From Zantedeschia hybrid cultivar (Eukaryota > Streptophyta > Magnoliopsida > Alismatales > Araceae): 64,000 nucleotides of DNA. This document shows, piece after piece, positions 45,570 through 57,900 of this stretch. The translations under genes and the position numbers were made by a program. The notes under the pieces are model-generated. The model searched no databases. It was not told the DNA's origin and was given only the letters and a program-made list of their open reading frames with translations. The DNA lies in contig JARZZO010000002.1 of the NCBI GenBank assembly GCA_030544215.1, forward strand, positions 82,715,150 through 82,779,149, read 5' to 3'. Position 1 is the first letter of the stretch; each line of letters opens with the position of its first letter.

Positions 45570-48500
45570 CTACAACAAAAAATGAATCAGAGATCGTAAC
45601 GAAAGCAGCTGCAGTTCTGGCTCCGTCAGTGCATCAGCAGGAAAATGTAAACCTCCAAAAGTATATAAATTTCTAACACTGAAACAGCAAACAGGCATTC
45701 ACTGCTTAGAAAGGACTAAAATAATCTGATTATCACCATTCATGAAATCTTATGCAGCCATTTGTTACAAAAATACTGCATTTGAATGTCATCAGTCCTC
45801 AGTAGGGAAGGAACAATATCCCAAACAGCCAAAAAACTAAATAACTTCATTGTCAAACGAGCAAAGTAATGGTTACACAAAACAGAATCCTGATACCATA
45901 CCAATGATATGATTACAGCATCAGCCTCCCGACCTTGAAAGCTGTCAATGGTAGAAACCTCAACTCCAGAAGCCTCAGGCAGCTCATAAAACCTGTCTCT
46001 CAGCAGCTGTACCTGGGCGATATAGGGAGATTGCACAGCAATAGCACTTGGAGAAACTCCTGCAACAATGAACAAACAAGGATGGCATGAATAGCAAAGA
46101 AATAATATCATGAACAACTTGTGCGAATGCCCAAATTGACATGTTAAGTATGCAACATTATCTATCAAGGAAGGTTCTTGCAGTCTCACTAGACCGAGCA
46201 CATTATCTCTACAGTAACAGAATGTCGAATAAAAATGAGAGTTTCTGAAATAAAGGTACGATAAATTTTCCTTTGTACCCCCACTGTTCTGCTAAAATGG
46301 AAACTTGTATTGAGAAAATGAAGTAATTAGAACACCACCATTTTCTCCTCCTAATATGCCACATGCCAGTTCCAATTATTGCATTATCAACTACTGCTGT
46401 TATATTTCAAAAACTGAATTTTGCTAGACTTCAGATTAGGGTAGCCATCATAAATTTTGGCCCATGGAACCAGCTAGCAGTGGAAAGTAGTGGAAGGTGT
46501 GATGTTGCCTATGAAGAACAGTGATTGCTTCTGCAATAGAATTCAATAGTTTTCATTCTGCATTCAATAAACAGTCTCGATGATCCTTGATCTACTATAT
46601 TATATTCTAGAGCTCATATACTAGACTTTAATTCTCCTGTGCATCTTTTTATGTTCAACTTTCACAGACATATTGGGGTGGATAGCCTAAAATATCTAAT
46701 ATTTAGTGACAGCGCCAGATTGGTTTTGCAATTGTAGCAATTGGGGGGAATGTTAAAAATTTGATTATAGAGATTACTAAATGCAACATGATTACTCGCT
46801 ATTTTTCCCTTAGAGAAGGATGGGTAGGTTTCATCTGCGTGATGAACTAAAAATTTCAACATCGAGGCAATAGATGGGCTAGAGTGCATGTACACATCCG
46901 GATAGTTGGTGGCAACTGCCTCAGCTTTGTGACCGCCTTATCAACCATTTCTCATTGCAACATCTTCTTAGAGATTGTTAAAATATATAAACTTTACGAG
47001 TCAATTGTATCAGTGTATTCCCCTAAATTGGTAACCATATGACTTGATTAAATGGTACATCAATCTTTCGATCTCCAATGGCAGAACTTCCAAGGGATCA
47101 TCTCCAATGCTGAAGATGGCACAATAAACTATGATGATCAGAAAGGAATATTAAACAAATAATATGAAATCAGTTTATTCCTTTTTCTCTTTAAACTCCA
47201 GCAACTGGAGGTTCATAAACAAGCTACTGGACCAGAAGATAAACCCGCCGAACCTAACTCGTAAAATGGGAAGATACATCTAAAGTATGATATGGAAGCC
47301 ATCAGTTTTATGTGAGGAACAAAGAATACATACCAGAATAGATTAGGGAAAAGGCATGTTGGACAACAATATCTGCTTCTCCTTCATTATAGAATGATCC
47401 TGTCCCAGCTGGATCCAGATGCTCCTCACAGCCAAGGGATAAGCTGCCATATGGCTTTCTTGTATCAAGCAAGAGCAATGGGCATTGAGTAATCCAAGTA
47501 GCCTGCATCAAAATATGCTGTTCAGAACAGAACAAGTGGTGCATAATTTGTTTCAAAAGCACAGCACGTTTCAAGAAATGACAGAAATATACAGTAGCAA
47601 ACTAGCAATAGCTGAACAGCCATATGTTATTTGAGACCTGGATAGTGAATTTTAAAACTAAATTATCCTGTGGGATTCTCATGGTATGGTGAGGGACCCA
47701 ATAATCTAGCAGAATTGCATGCATTGTTCATTTTGAGAATCCACAGTGAACAACAATTGTATCCAATGGTGCTAGAGATTGACTGCAGGGTGTTAGTGAA
47801 CTGCCTTAACCACTACCAAAGACTCCTCGGCATGGTTGCCATATCGTACCAGATTGTGCCGACTCGTACCAGTTGACTCGTATTAGGCGAGTCGAATCCT
47901 CTATCACACACCGAGTCGAACCGGATCGTATCACTCATACATGTATAATGGGTTGTTTAAAATTGCGTATTTCCCATTGGATAAGTAAACATGCACTTCT
48001 TCATATCAATTATATGGTACATTTCTCTAAAATATGGCTAAAACTCACTATGTTTAACAAATTAATTGGCTTGACTCATGCGAGTCCGACTGGGTGGACA
48101 TGTGTCGGATTGGATCCGACTCGTATATGGGAAGATACGATCCGGTGAATCCCCAGTTGGCGAACCTTCCTCCTTGGAAAGTACTTCGGCTGGTGGCCAG
48201 AGATTAGTTGTGACTGCTACAAACCTGCATTTCAGCATGCTTTCAGAGAAGCTAAAAAGGTGGCCAATTCACTTCTAAATTATGGGGCTTTGTCACAGCA
48301 GTATTGCATGCATTGGTCATTGGCTTGAGAATCTGCAGTAAATGACAATTGTGTCCAATGGTGCTTAAGATGGACTCTATGATGTCAGTGGACTGCCTCA
48401 ATGAATGCCAAAGACTCCTCGGAGAGGACTTCGCTGGTGGCCAGATACTATTACGTCCCGTGATTGCTATGAACTGTGATCCAACATGCTCTCAGAGAAG

Positions 48501-51500
48501 CTAAAAAGGTGATGGATTCACTTCCACATTATGGGGCTTTGTGGCAGCAGTTATGCATGGAGTCTGAGCCCCCTAGGGTAACTAGAGGGCATGTTAGATT
48601 GGACAGGCTGGAACTCCCAGATGTCTGTACTTTACATGTTATTAAGTTTGTATGTAACTGGATCCTTTTTTATCGTAAGCAATAAAATGCATGCTGGTGT
48701 GCAATTCATGCAGCGGTTACTTATTTTAAAACAAAGCTGAACAGCCACGCAAGACAACCCAAAAAGCATGTAATGTGAGCAGCGTCCATGCTAAAAAAAT
48801 AGCATATTAGAATGCAAAACATGTGAAGGATTGTGCAAAGAACTAAAAACTGACATTTTTCTTGGAGGTACTTATTTATGTAATATGTGCTATACAAAAA
48901 ATTGCAATTACAACGTAAGATTCAATATTCATCATACGTGATAAGATGTCTGGGATTGATAATATTGCAATTACCTGGGTGCAAGTATCATCTGATCCAG
49001 ATAGAAACTGGGCGACCTTGATCCAATTTATCTGAGTTGACCTACCCCTTGAATAAAATAATAAAAATAAAAACTCACACTGCCTGGGACTGATCATTTA
49101 GGACCCAGTTTTGTATCCAGGAATAACTGTTGTATTTCTCTTTTGTTGCATTACCAGTGTTTTTGTTGAATGCTATATTTAACCCCATCCCCAAAGTTTT
49201 CATACTCATTTTATATGCCCCCACCCAAGTTCTTTCAGTCCTCCTTTCTCTTTTAGAGCCCTCCCAAACTGGTGACTCTCTCTTAACATGTTCGCTCATT
49301 AGTCTCCTTTGTACATGTTCAAACCCCTCAATTGGCTTTCATATACTTTATCTCCTATTTCTATGTCCCTGCTATCTCTCCATGATAATTTCCCTTCATG
49401 TCTAATCAAGGTTTGCCGTATAGTACCGGATCGGGCTGGAACGTACGATATGGCAAACCTTGATTAGGCATGACTCAACACTTGAAAGGTCAAGTGGAAG
49501 TTCGCTAAAAGAAGGCTACAGATAAGGAGAGGAAGAACGGATGATCTACGGAGTTGATCGCCAAGGAGAGGATGATGAAGAAGTAGGCTGGACTGATGAT
49601 CTCAAAGAGGAGAATACCTGCACTCAAGAAAGTATGCCCCAGATTTTTTTGTGTATTATACAAAAGAGGTAGGACTACCAGATGGGTCGAGAGTTGCATA
49701 TGGCAAGTAAAAATTTTATATTTCATGCCAATTATTTCATACTTTTTGAGTGATGCTTGTGGGCTGATGCGTGAGCAACAACTATACTTTTATTGCAGCA
49801 TATTATCTCCATCCAACATTTTAGTACACACATGAGTTGGCATACAACAATGACTTGATTGCAGCCATGATAATGGTGATCAACCTACTTGTGAATGATC
49901 TGGATGTGGCAGTGGAGGTGATTAATGAAGTAGGGTACTCTGATTGCATCTACTACACAACAATCTTAATAATGTTGTTAATTACGCAGATGAAATTCTT
50001 TCAAGAGGCAACATGGACCTTTGCTGAGCCTTCAGCTATAGCTGGCCATGAGAAATATGATGCTGGTATAAAAAAATTATTTGAAGAAGAGTTTCACATA
50101 CTTGTCTTTTCATTTATGCCTATTTTGATAGACACTTATATTATTTGTTTTGCAGCTGAGTGGTAGTTGAATTTTGGCAAGTCTGCACCAAAGTTGAGAG
50201 AGATAGCCATCAAGGTCTTGTTGTAGACATCTTCCTCCAATGGATGTGAGCAGAATTGGTCTACCTTTATACTCATACATACAAAGATCAGGAATCACTT
50301 GTCACACATCCGGTTAGACAAGCTTATGTATGTCCACTACAATATGAGGTTAAAGATTAAACATTTGTAACATGATGCAAAGAAGGGAGAGGGTCATTAT
50401 AATTCCATTGATCTTAGTTACTTGCGAGATGATGAAGATTTTATGGTTACCTGGGTTGCCAGAACAACAAATCGTGGGGAGACAGAACTTGATGAGAAGG
50501 TAGATCCTGATGAGCACCCTTGTCCTAACACCTTCTTGGCAGCAACAATAGGTCAGAGGGGAGATCATGATGATGAATATATTACTGGACAATCTCAAGC
50601 TTCTGAATAGGTACAAGGTCATGATCAAGAGATTAGCTTAAAGGAAGATCATGATGGTGATGAGGATCAATTAGTCTAAAGGGATAGGAGCACGACGGTT
50701 CAGGATGATGATGTATAGTGGGAGAAACTAATGCAAGGTCCTTCAGCTTTACGTCCTCCAGTTACACATGCACCTTAGCGTCCTTCATCTGCATCTCAAT
50801 ATGGATCTCATTCATTAAGATCTCAGCCTGCACAGGGTATAGGTGCACAACTTTTTAGTCAGAGTTCACGTCATTTTAGTGTAGGTGCACGTCCTCCAGC
50901 ACGCCTCCCAGCTAGTATAGCCTAGAAATAAGCTGGTGGGAAAGAAGTAGGTTCAAAAAGGGGAAGAAGGGATGGAGTTGCATGAAGTCCCATATGTCCA
51001 AGGTGTTAGGAGGATCCAAAAAGGGCAAGAAGAAAGTTGTAGTCTCAGATGAGCCACTTGACTTCGTAGACTTAGAGACACTAGATCCTAATAATCAATT
51101 TGAGACACCGTCTCCTTCTGATACTAGAGTGTCAGAGAGTGAATTTAATTCATCAGTTGGAAATGGCACAAATGATGGTGATTAAGGGTGGTGGTGGTGG
51201 TCGTAGTGCCAGCAACGACAGATCAGGTGCTAGTTATGCTAGTAGAGGAGGAATGATCATTTTTACTAAGGAGGATCAGTTAACGCATGTTACTCAAGAT
51301 ACTGACCATGGAGCTTGTCAGGCACATGACTCCGTGGAGGCACTACCTAGGGCTTTGATAAAGGTTCCATATCATTTAAAGGGCAACAAGTAGACATGCC
51401 AGATCAGATGTACACTGACTCATCGTCAGATGATGAACATTATTATGATCATGAACCAGACACCATCATATATGAGTACGGGTTGCACCACATTATGAGA

Positions 51501-54500
51501 GAGTTTGATGGATTGAGCATATATGATGACAAAAACTTAGGTGTGGGAGAGTATAATTCTGATGCATCAAACTCTTATCGGCGGCTACATACAGGATATA
51601 AGAGTACATCCTCTTATGGTGCTGATCATTCGTCTCAAACTACAAGCAACCAACATTGATTCCATATAGATATTTTACTCTAGATGCATATCCATATGGT
51701 GGTCACAGTTATGGTGAAAGTATATCTTATATTTATGCAGTAGTACAGCCACTAATGTACATACCGAGTGATGTGGCATATCAGTAGTACTAAACATATT
51801 ATCAACAGAGATATAGCTCCTATATGACTTGGAGCTAATATAAGGACTACGTGCTGTCTAACTACCATGTTCAGTTACTAGCAGATGCTTTGACGTGGAC
51901 CTATAGCTATGACATGCTTACCCAGTATCCATATTGGGACCATTATTAGTATTTAATTCTTTACTTTTATTATAGTCTTATACTACTACTTCAATGGAAG
52001 ATCACGTTCTTAAATAATTTTACTTATTTTTCTTTTCCAGATGCTACATGATTGACGTCATCTGGCATGAGACCATGGGTACACAGCCCCAAGCGATCAA
52101 CGGATCCATTATCTTTACTGTGGACACCTTGTTATTGGGATCCATCGTTTTGCGGAGCATCTTGTGGCATATGTAGAGATAGCATCTCATGTTCTTCAGT
52201 CCCCCATGATTTGTGTACAGTTCCAGAGGTTTCTACGCCAAGAGGAAGGATCATCTAGTACGGCACGTACACAACTAATAATAAGACTACCTACATCACT
52301 GACTCGTCCATCTTCATTTACGTTGACATAAGGATCTAGCGTGAAGATTGTAGATACTCTGAGGGCATTTTTTTTAGAGTTTCATATTCCATCCGCTGAT
52401 GTGCACACACCATCATTTGTTCAGATGGTTAGATGTATTCAGAGACAACCAAATGTCCCACCTTTTACCCAGATTGAGTTAGATTTTGATGGAGATGATG
52501 AAAGGTCTGTTGTTTCTTCTGATGACTTTGATGATGATGATTGAGTTTCATTACTCATATGTCATTTATATTATTACCTTTAAGAAACTTATGAGTTTTC
52601 AGTGCGTAAGATGGGTTGTAATGCTCATTCGACTACTTTGGTTTGTAATTTACATTTGATGCTTCTATCAGATTTGGTGTGTGACTTTCTTTTGCAAATT
52701 GATGTTTCTTGTATTAAATTTCTCTTAATTAGCATGCTAGAATATAATTTTTTAAAGTTAAATACATAAAATTGATGTTTTCCTCTTAAATATGGCTTAT
52801 AATCATTAACGGTAAAAAGGAACACCAAGTAGAATGATTAAAAGTGCATATTTATTCAAATAAATTAGGCATTTCTTAAAAAAAGGGACTTGAACTGGCC
52901 CGACTAGTACTAGACGGCCTGACTCGTATCTGGCCAGACTCGATCCAATCCGGATCTACGAGTCGGCGAACCTTGTGCCTAATATCGTCACTTTTTAGAA
53001 CTCCCCCTAGGTCTAATAGGAATTTGATGGCCATGTAGCACTCTAGAATATGCTTTTACATTGGCCAAACAATATCTAAATTTTATATTTCATATATGTG
53101 AAAATATTGATGTGTTGGCGATGCCCACGAAATGAGGTTCTTGAATTTCTCTCCTATAGTACCTATGCATTAGCGGGCTGGTAAGTGGTAACTGTATAGA
53201 AGAATAGTAGTTTCCAACTAGAAAATAGAGAGTCGACCTCTTCCAAATTCAGAGGCCTGCCATCCTGAATTCTGATATCTGCCTAATCCACCCATCCAGT
53301 GATGGAAAAAAACATTGGGATCCAATGCAGACAGCTAACTAGCAATTTCAAACTCAGAATGGCATGAAGTTCTGCAAGAAAATGCCTGAAAAACACAAAT
53401 TTTTGGGCTTCTGATCCTACCTTGACAAATGGAGAATCAACAAGACGATGCGTCGCCACTGTTGGGGAAGATTGCAGAAAACCACCATACATTTCTTTTG
53501 ATGCCCAGCTAGCAATTGCATCATTCATCCTGTATTGGATTGTTAATTTGGTGGCCAATGAACCTTCATGCATAGCTGATGCTCTTTCAAGAAGAGAGAC
53601 ACCAAGTCCACCTTCCAAGGCTTCTCTTGAGAAAATAACCGGAGCAAGTTGGCACTGATCACCTGCCAATATACAACGCTTTCCTTGCAAAATTGGAATC
53701 CAGCAAGAAGGTTCTATTGCTTGCCCTGCTTCATCTATGACAACAAGATCAAATATATCCAGCCTTCGGATGAGGGGATCAGCTGCACTGGTATTAGTAG
53801 AAAGTACAACCTGGGCACTAGATAAGACTTCCTTTATTGTTTCTTTCTCTTTCTTCTTGAAGGATTTTCCAAGCTGCTTGAGGAGCTGCCGTATCCCTGC
53901 TGCAAGAGAATCATCTTTCAAACAATGCCTTAGATCCTTCCTCAGATCAGTTTTCTTCCTCTCAAACTGTTTCTTAAATGGTAAGAGTTTATTATTGACA
54001 ATTTCCCCTAAAGACTTTGAAGCCACAGATGAAGATATTCGAGCAGGATTCCCTACACGTACAACACTTACTCCAGTATCAGAGAGTCTTTCAACCATGT
54101 TATCCACAGCAGCATTCGTGGGTGCTGTAACAAGAACCCTTTCTCCCTGTTCAACAGCAAGTGTTATTAGTTCCTTAAGCAAACCTGTCTTACCAGTACC
54201 AGGCGGACCTTGAACAACTAAAAGTGGGCGCTTCTTATTCAATCCTAAAGCAATAGCTTTCAATTGAGATTCATCATATCTTCCACTTCCTATCAATCCA
54301 TCAATCTCTGATGGACCCCACTCAACCATGTCATTCTGCTCAAGCCACTTGACATCTTCTTTGTCTCCAAACAAAGTAGCAACGACTGCAATGGAGGGAT
54401 TCTTCTTCTGTAAACCATTCTTCTGTAGCAGCATCAATGCCTCACAGTTGCGCTGTAAAATAAAGATGTCTAAAAAGTCAGGTATATATGCACATATGAG

Positions 54501-54901
54501 CATTTTTGAGGAAGCCACATATAAAAATCTCTCCAAATAATTTTGGAGCTTTAATGTATAGCATATGGTAACAAAAACTAAAACAAGTTATTAGCAACCA
54601 AAAGATACAGATGAATAATATAGTGCAACACAGAAAGCAGTCTGATCCACATGATTTTTCCCATCAGAAAAGATAAGAAAGAAAAATGAAACAAACTAGT
54701 GGACATGATATCTTTAAAAAAACAGACAAGTAAAATTCATGTAGAAGACTACTGCACTATGTATTACCTACTCACATTATAATCACGGAATACAAAATTC
54801 AACCCTTGTAAGCACAAAATCCTCCAGGCCAGGTTAGGTGTTAAGTATGTATATGTAAAGGTTATGCGAGACAGTAAAACAAATAACCAAATCCAACGTT
54901 C

Positions 54902-54982
<81 letters not shown>

Positions 54983-57900
54983 TTGTAAGAAGAAAACAAG
55001 AGGAAGGGAGCAGCAAGTTGGTGGGCCGACGGCTTCCGCAACAACAGCCACCAGACCTCCTTATTCTCTGTCTTATTTATTAGGTTTGACTAGAATGATA
55101 TTACATGTGACTGGATTGCCCCTGTTCTTAGGGCTGACCAGAATAGGCAAGAAGCAACCAAGAAGTTAAGACAAAGTATAGCTCTGAGCAAAAGAATAAC
55201 AAAAGACAAGTCAACCCTTAGCTAGCTAAGACTATTCTCTGCACTCGCTCTCAAGCTGAACATAGACATCAATCTTGAGCAGCTTGCTCAACACTAAGTA
55301 AACTAATCTCTTGACATCTCTATGGTACATCTGCCACCTAGTCTCCTGAACAAACATATGATAGGTGAAGTTCTCCTGCATCTAACTTTACCTGCAAAAT
55401 TCTCAACCATATAAACTTACTCCATGTGCCATAGGTAAGTATTCAACTTTGGCACTTGATCTACCATGTAAAAATAGTCTGTTTACTTCTCCAGGTTACC
55501 AAGTTTCCTCCAATGAAGTTACAATAGCCTGAAGTAGATCTCCCATCATCCCTAGAGCCAACCCAATCTGCACATTGTATCCTTTGAGCATCCCACATAT
55601 TTAGCGATTCTCCACTTGGTCTTCCAAATTTGAAAACAGTCTGCATGATTATAGTTCCTCAAAAGAAGAATCCTAGATTCCTCACAAGAAGAACCATATG
55701 GCAACACTCCGTAACTTGTCCAAACTAAGTCTTTTAGCAGCTGTAAACAGGAGTGAAGCATTAAAGGATGTACTGAGGTGAAGGAAGAAAACAGAGAAAA
55801 AAGGGTTTACCTGGAAAGTTCAGGTGATGGCTTGGAGTCAGAAGACAAGTAATACCAAAGGATTAATCGGAGGCCAGAAATAAATAACTCGGATCTGCAA
55901 ATACATTGGCCATTTTCAATGGATCCACACGACAATCCGAGTGGAAAAGGACTTCAGCAAGGACTTAATGATGCAACTGATGGGACATATGGGGCATAGT
56001 GCAAAGGAGTGTGGTTATTTTGCCACCTCTAATATGCACATGCTGCTATTCTCTTCTCTCATCATGGCTACCTGGAAATGAATGTGATCAAGCTATTACC
56101 AGCTTTATCACAAGAAGCTGATGGACTGAGGGTGAACTTTGAGAGACTTTGATTGTAGACATCAAGATGCATGACTTTGACAAGTCTCATCGCATAGATC
56201 CTTCATTGAAGAGTACCGGTAACATGTTACTCTATCCACAATGACATTAGATCTCTAGATTTGGATGACATCAAATTTCAAAATAAAGTTGCAACACGAA
56301 AGAGTCAGATTTTGTTATGCAGTAGTTATGAAGTTCCCCTGACAGACTCTCTTTTTATAAGGCATTTCCAAGTTGTTCCAAGTGTATGATCAGTCCCTTG
56401 AATGAACGAGTGTCTAACAGACTCATATCAATTCTTAGAACATGCACTTGGAGACCCTCTATGATGCAGAAGCAGCAGGACAACCCTCGGGACCACTAAC
56501 TGTATGCGTAGATGTATGATTCAGTCTACAGAAATTATCTACTATGCAAATACTTATCTGAAGAAGATACAAGCAATTTGACTTCCAATATCAAGTTGTG
56601 AGCAATTTCTAGCAACTAACATAGAGATAAAACCATCTTTCCTCTTTCAGGTGCAAGAATCGTATGTACTATAAGTCCCTGGAACCAGTAGAAAGCCTGT
56701 GTGCACAAGGATGGGATGGTGGCTGAATATGCCTAAGGAGAACGGTGTCAGCTGGGCTAAAATGGGCTCCATTGCTTGAGTTGTAATTCAGCTCTTGTGA
56801 CAGGTTGTTAGGCTCGGGTTGGCAATGGGCTTAGGTCAATGTTGCATAAATGGGGAGGTATAGGTCAGTTTGGGTCCAGTTGATCAGGTCATAAGCTCAG
56901 GGAACATATCTTCTTCCTGAAATAGGGGAAGACATCAACAATTAACAGGAAAAGGAAATTAGGTCGCTGAAACTTCTTTCAGAATCTGACACTGGCAGTT
57001 GGAAGGGAGCATCAAAAGCAGCAGTCAGTAGTCAGAATCACCCTCACCATGATTCAAACATGTCTTGTCAAGATTGTTCTTGCACTGGTTGAGACACACA
57101 GACAGACTTTAAATATCCCCTTTCCTTGACAGGTAGAAAGCTGGCAGGGATCATTTGAATTGGCAACTCTTCACCTTTCCTTCTATGATCTGCGGGACAT
57201 GGACACGGGTGTCAAATGTTGATATGGACATGCGTGTCGGACTCGGCGAAGTTTTAAAAATAGGACACTGAGGACACAGGAAGTATATAAACATATCCGT
57301 ATTCATATGTACTTACACATGCATATAATAAAGTATACTTATTGAAACTTATTTGAAAAAGAAAAGATATGACTATAATATATTGAATGTTAGCATACAA
57401 ATAGGTATTATGAAAAACATACTTTAATGTTTGTTTTGAAATCTTAAGGTAGAGTGTTGGACATGGGTGTTGGAGTGTCATGTCGTGGACAAGGCCCTCT
57501 AATGCAAGTATAAGTGTCCACCAAATCATAGCTCTCCCTGTTTAGAGTGGGTTTATGAAAGGAATGAATGAGGCAGCAGCAAAGTGCCACGATTCTAATG
57601 AGAAGCAGAACAAGCCATGACCCAGAATCTCCATGCCTTGTGCTTGTGCCATTCCTTAGCATGGAACAGAGCTGATGCCTACTGAAATGCATCCTGGAGT
57701 AGAAGTGGAATGGCCTTGGAACCCACTTTCATCTGAATAAAAAATGCTCGGTAGAGATTCTGGATCTCAAAGTGGAGAAAGGCGATGGCTGACAAAACTG
57801 CAGGCATAATTGAACCAAGTTGACTGGCTAAACTGTTACATACTACTTCCCTATGGAGCAGAAGTGGTAGTAACCAGTATTCCAAATTTGTGGAGCCTCT

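Noticed and set aside
53422..54213. Plus-strand ORFs opposite the helicase
   Set aside because: They are shadows of the conserved minus-strand helicase exon.
54764..55051. Ser-Leu repeat protein frames
   Set aside because: They are translations of the GA microsatellite at 54918-54979.
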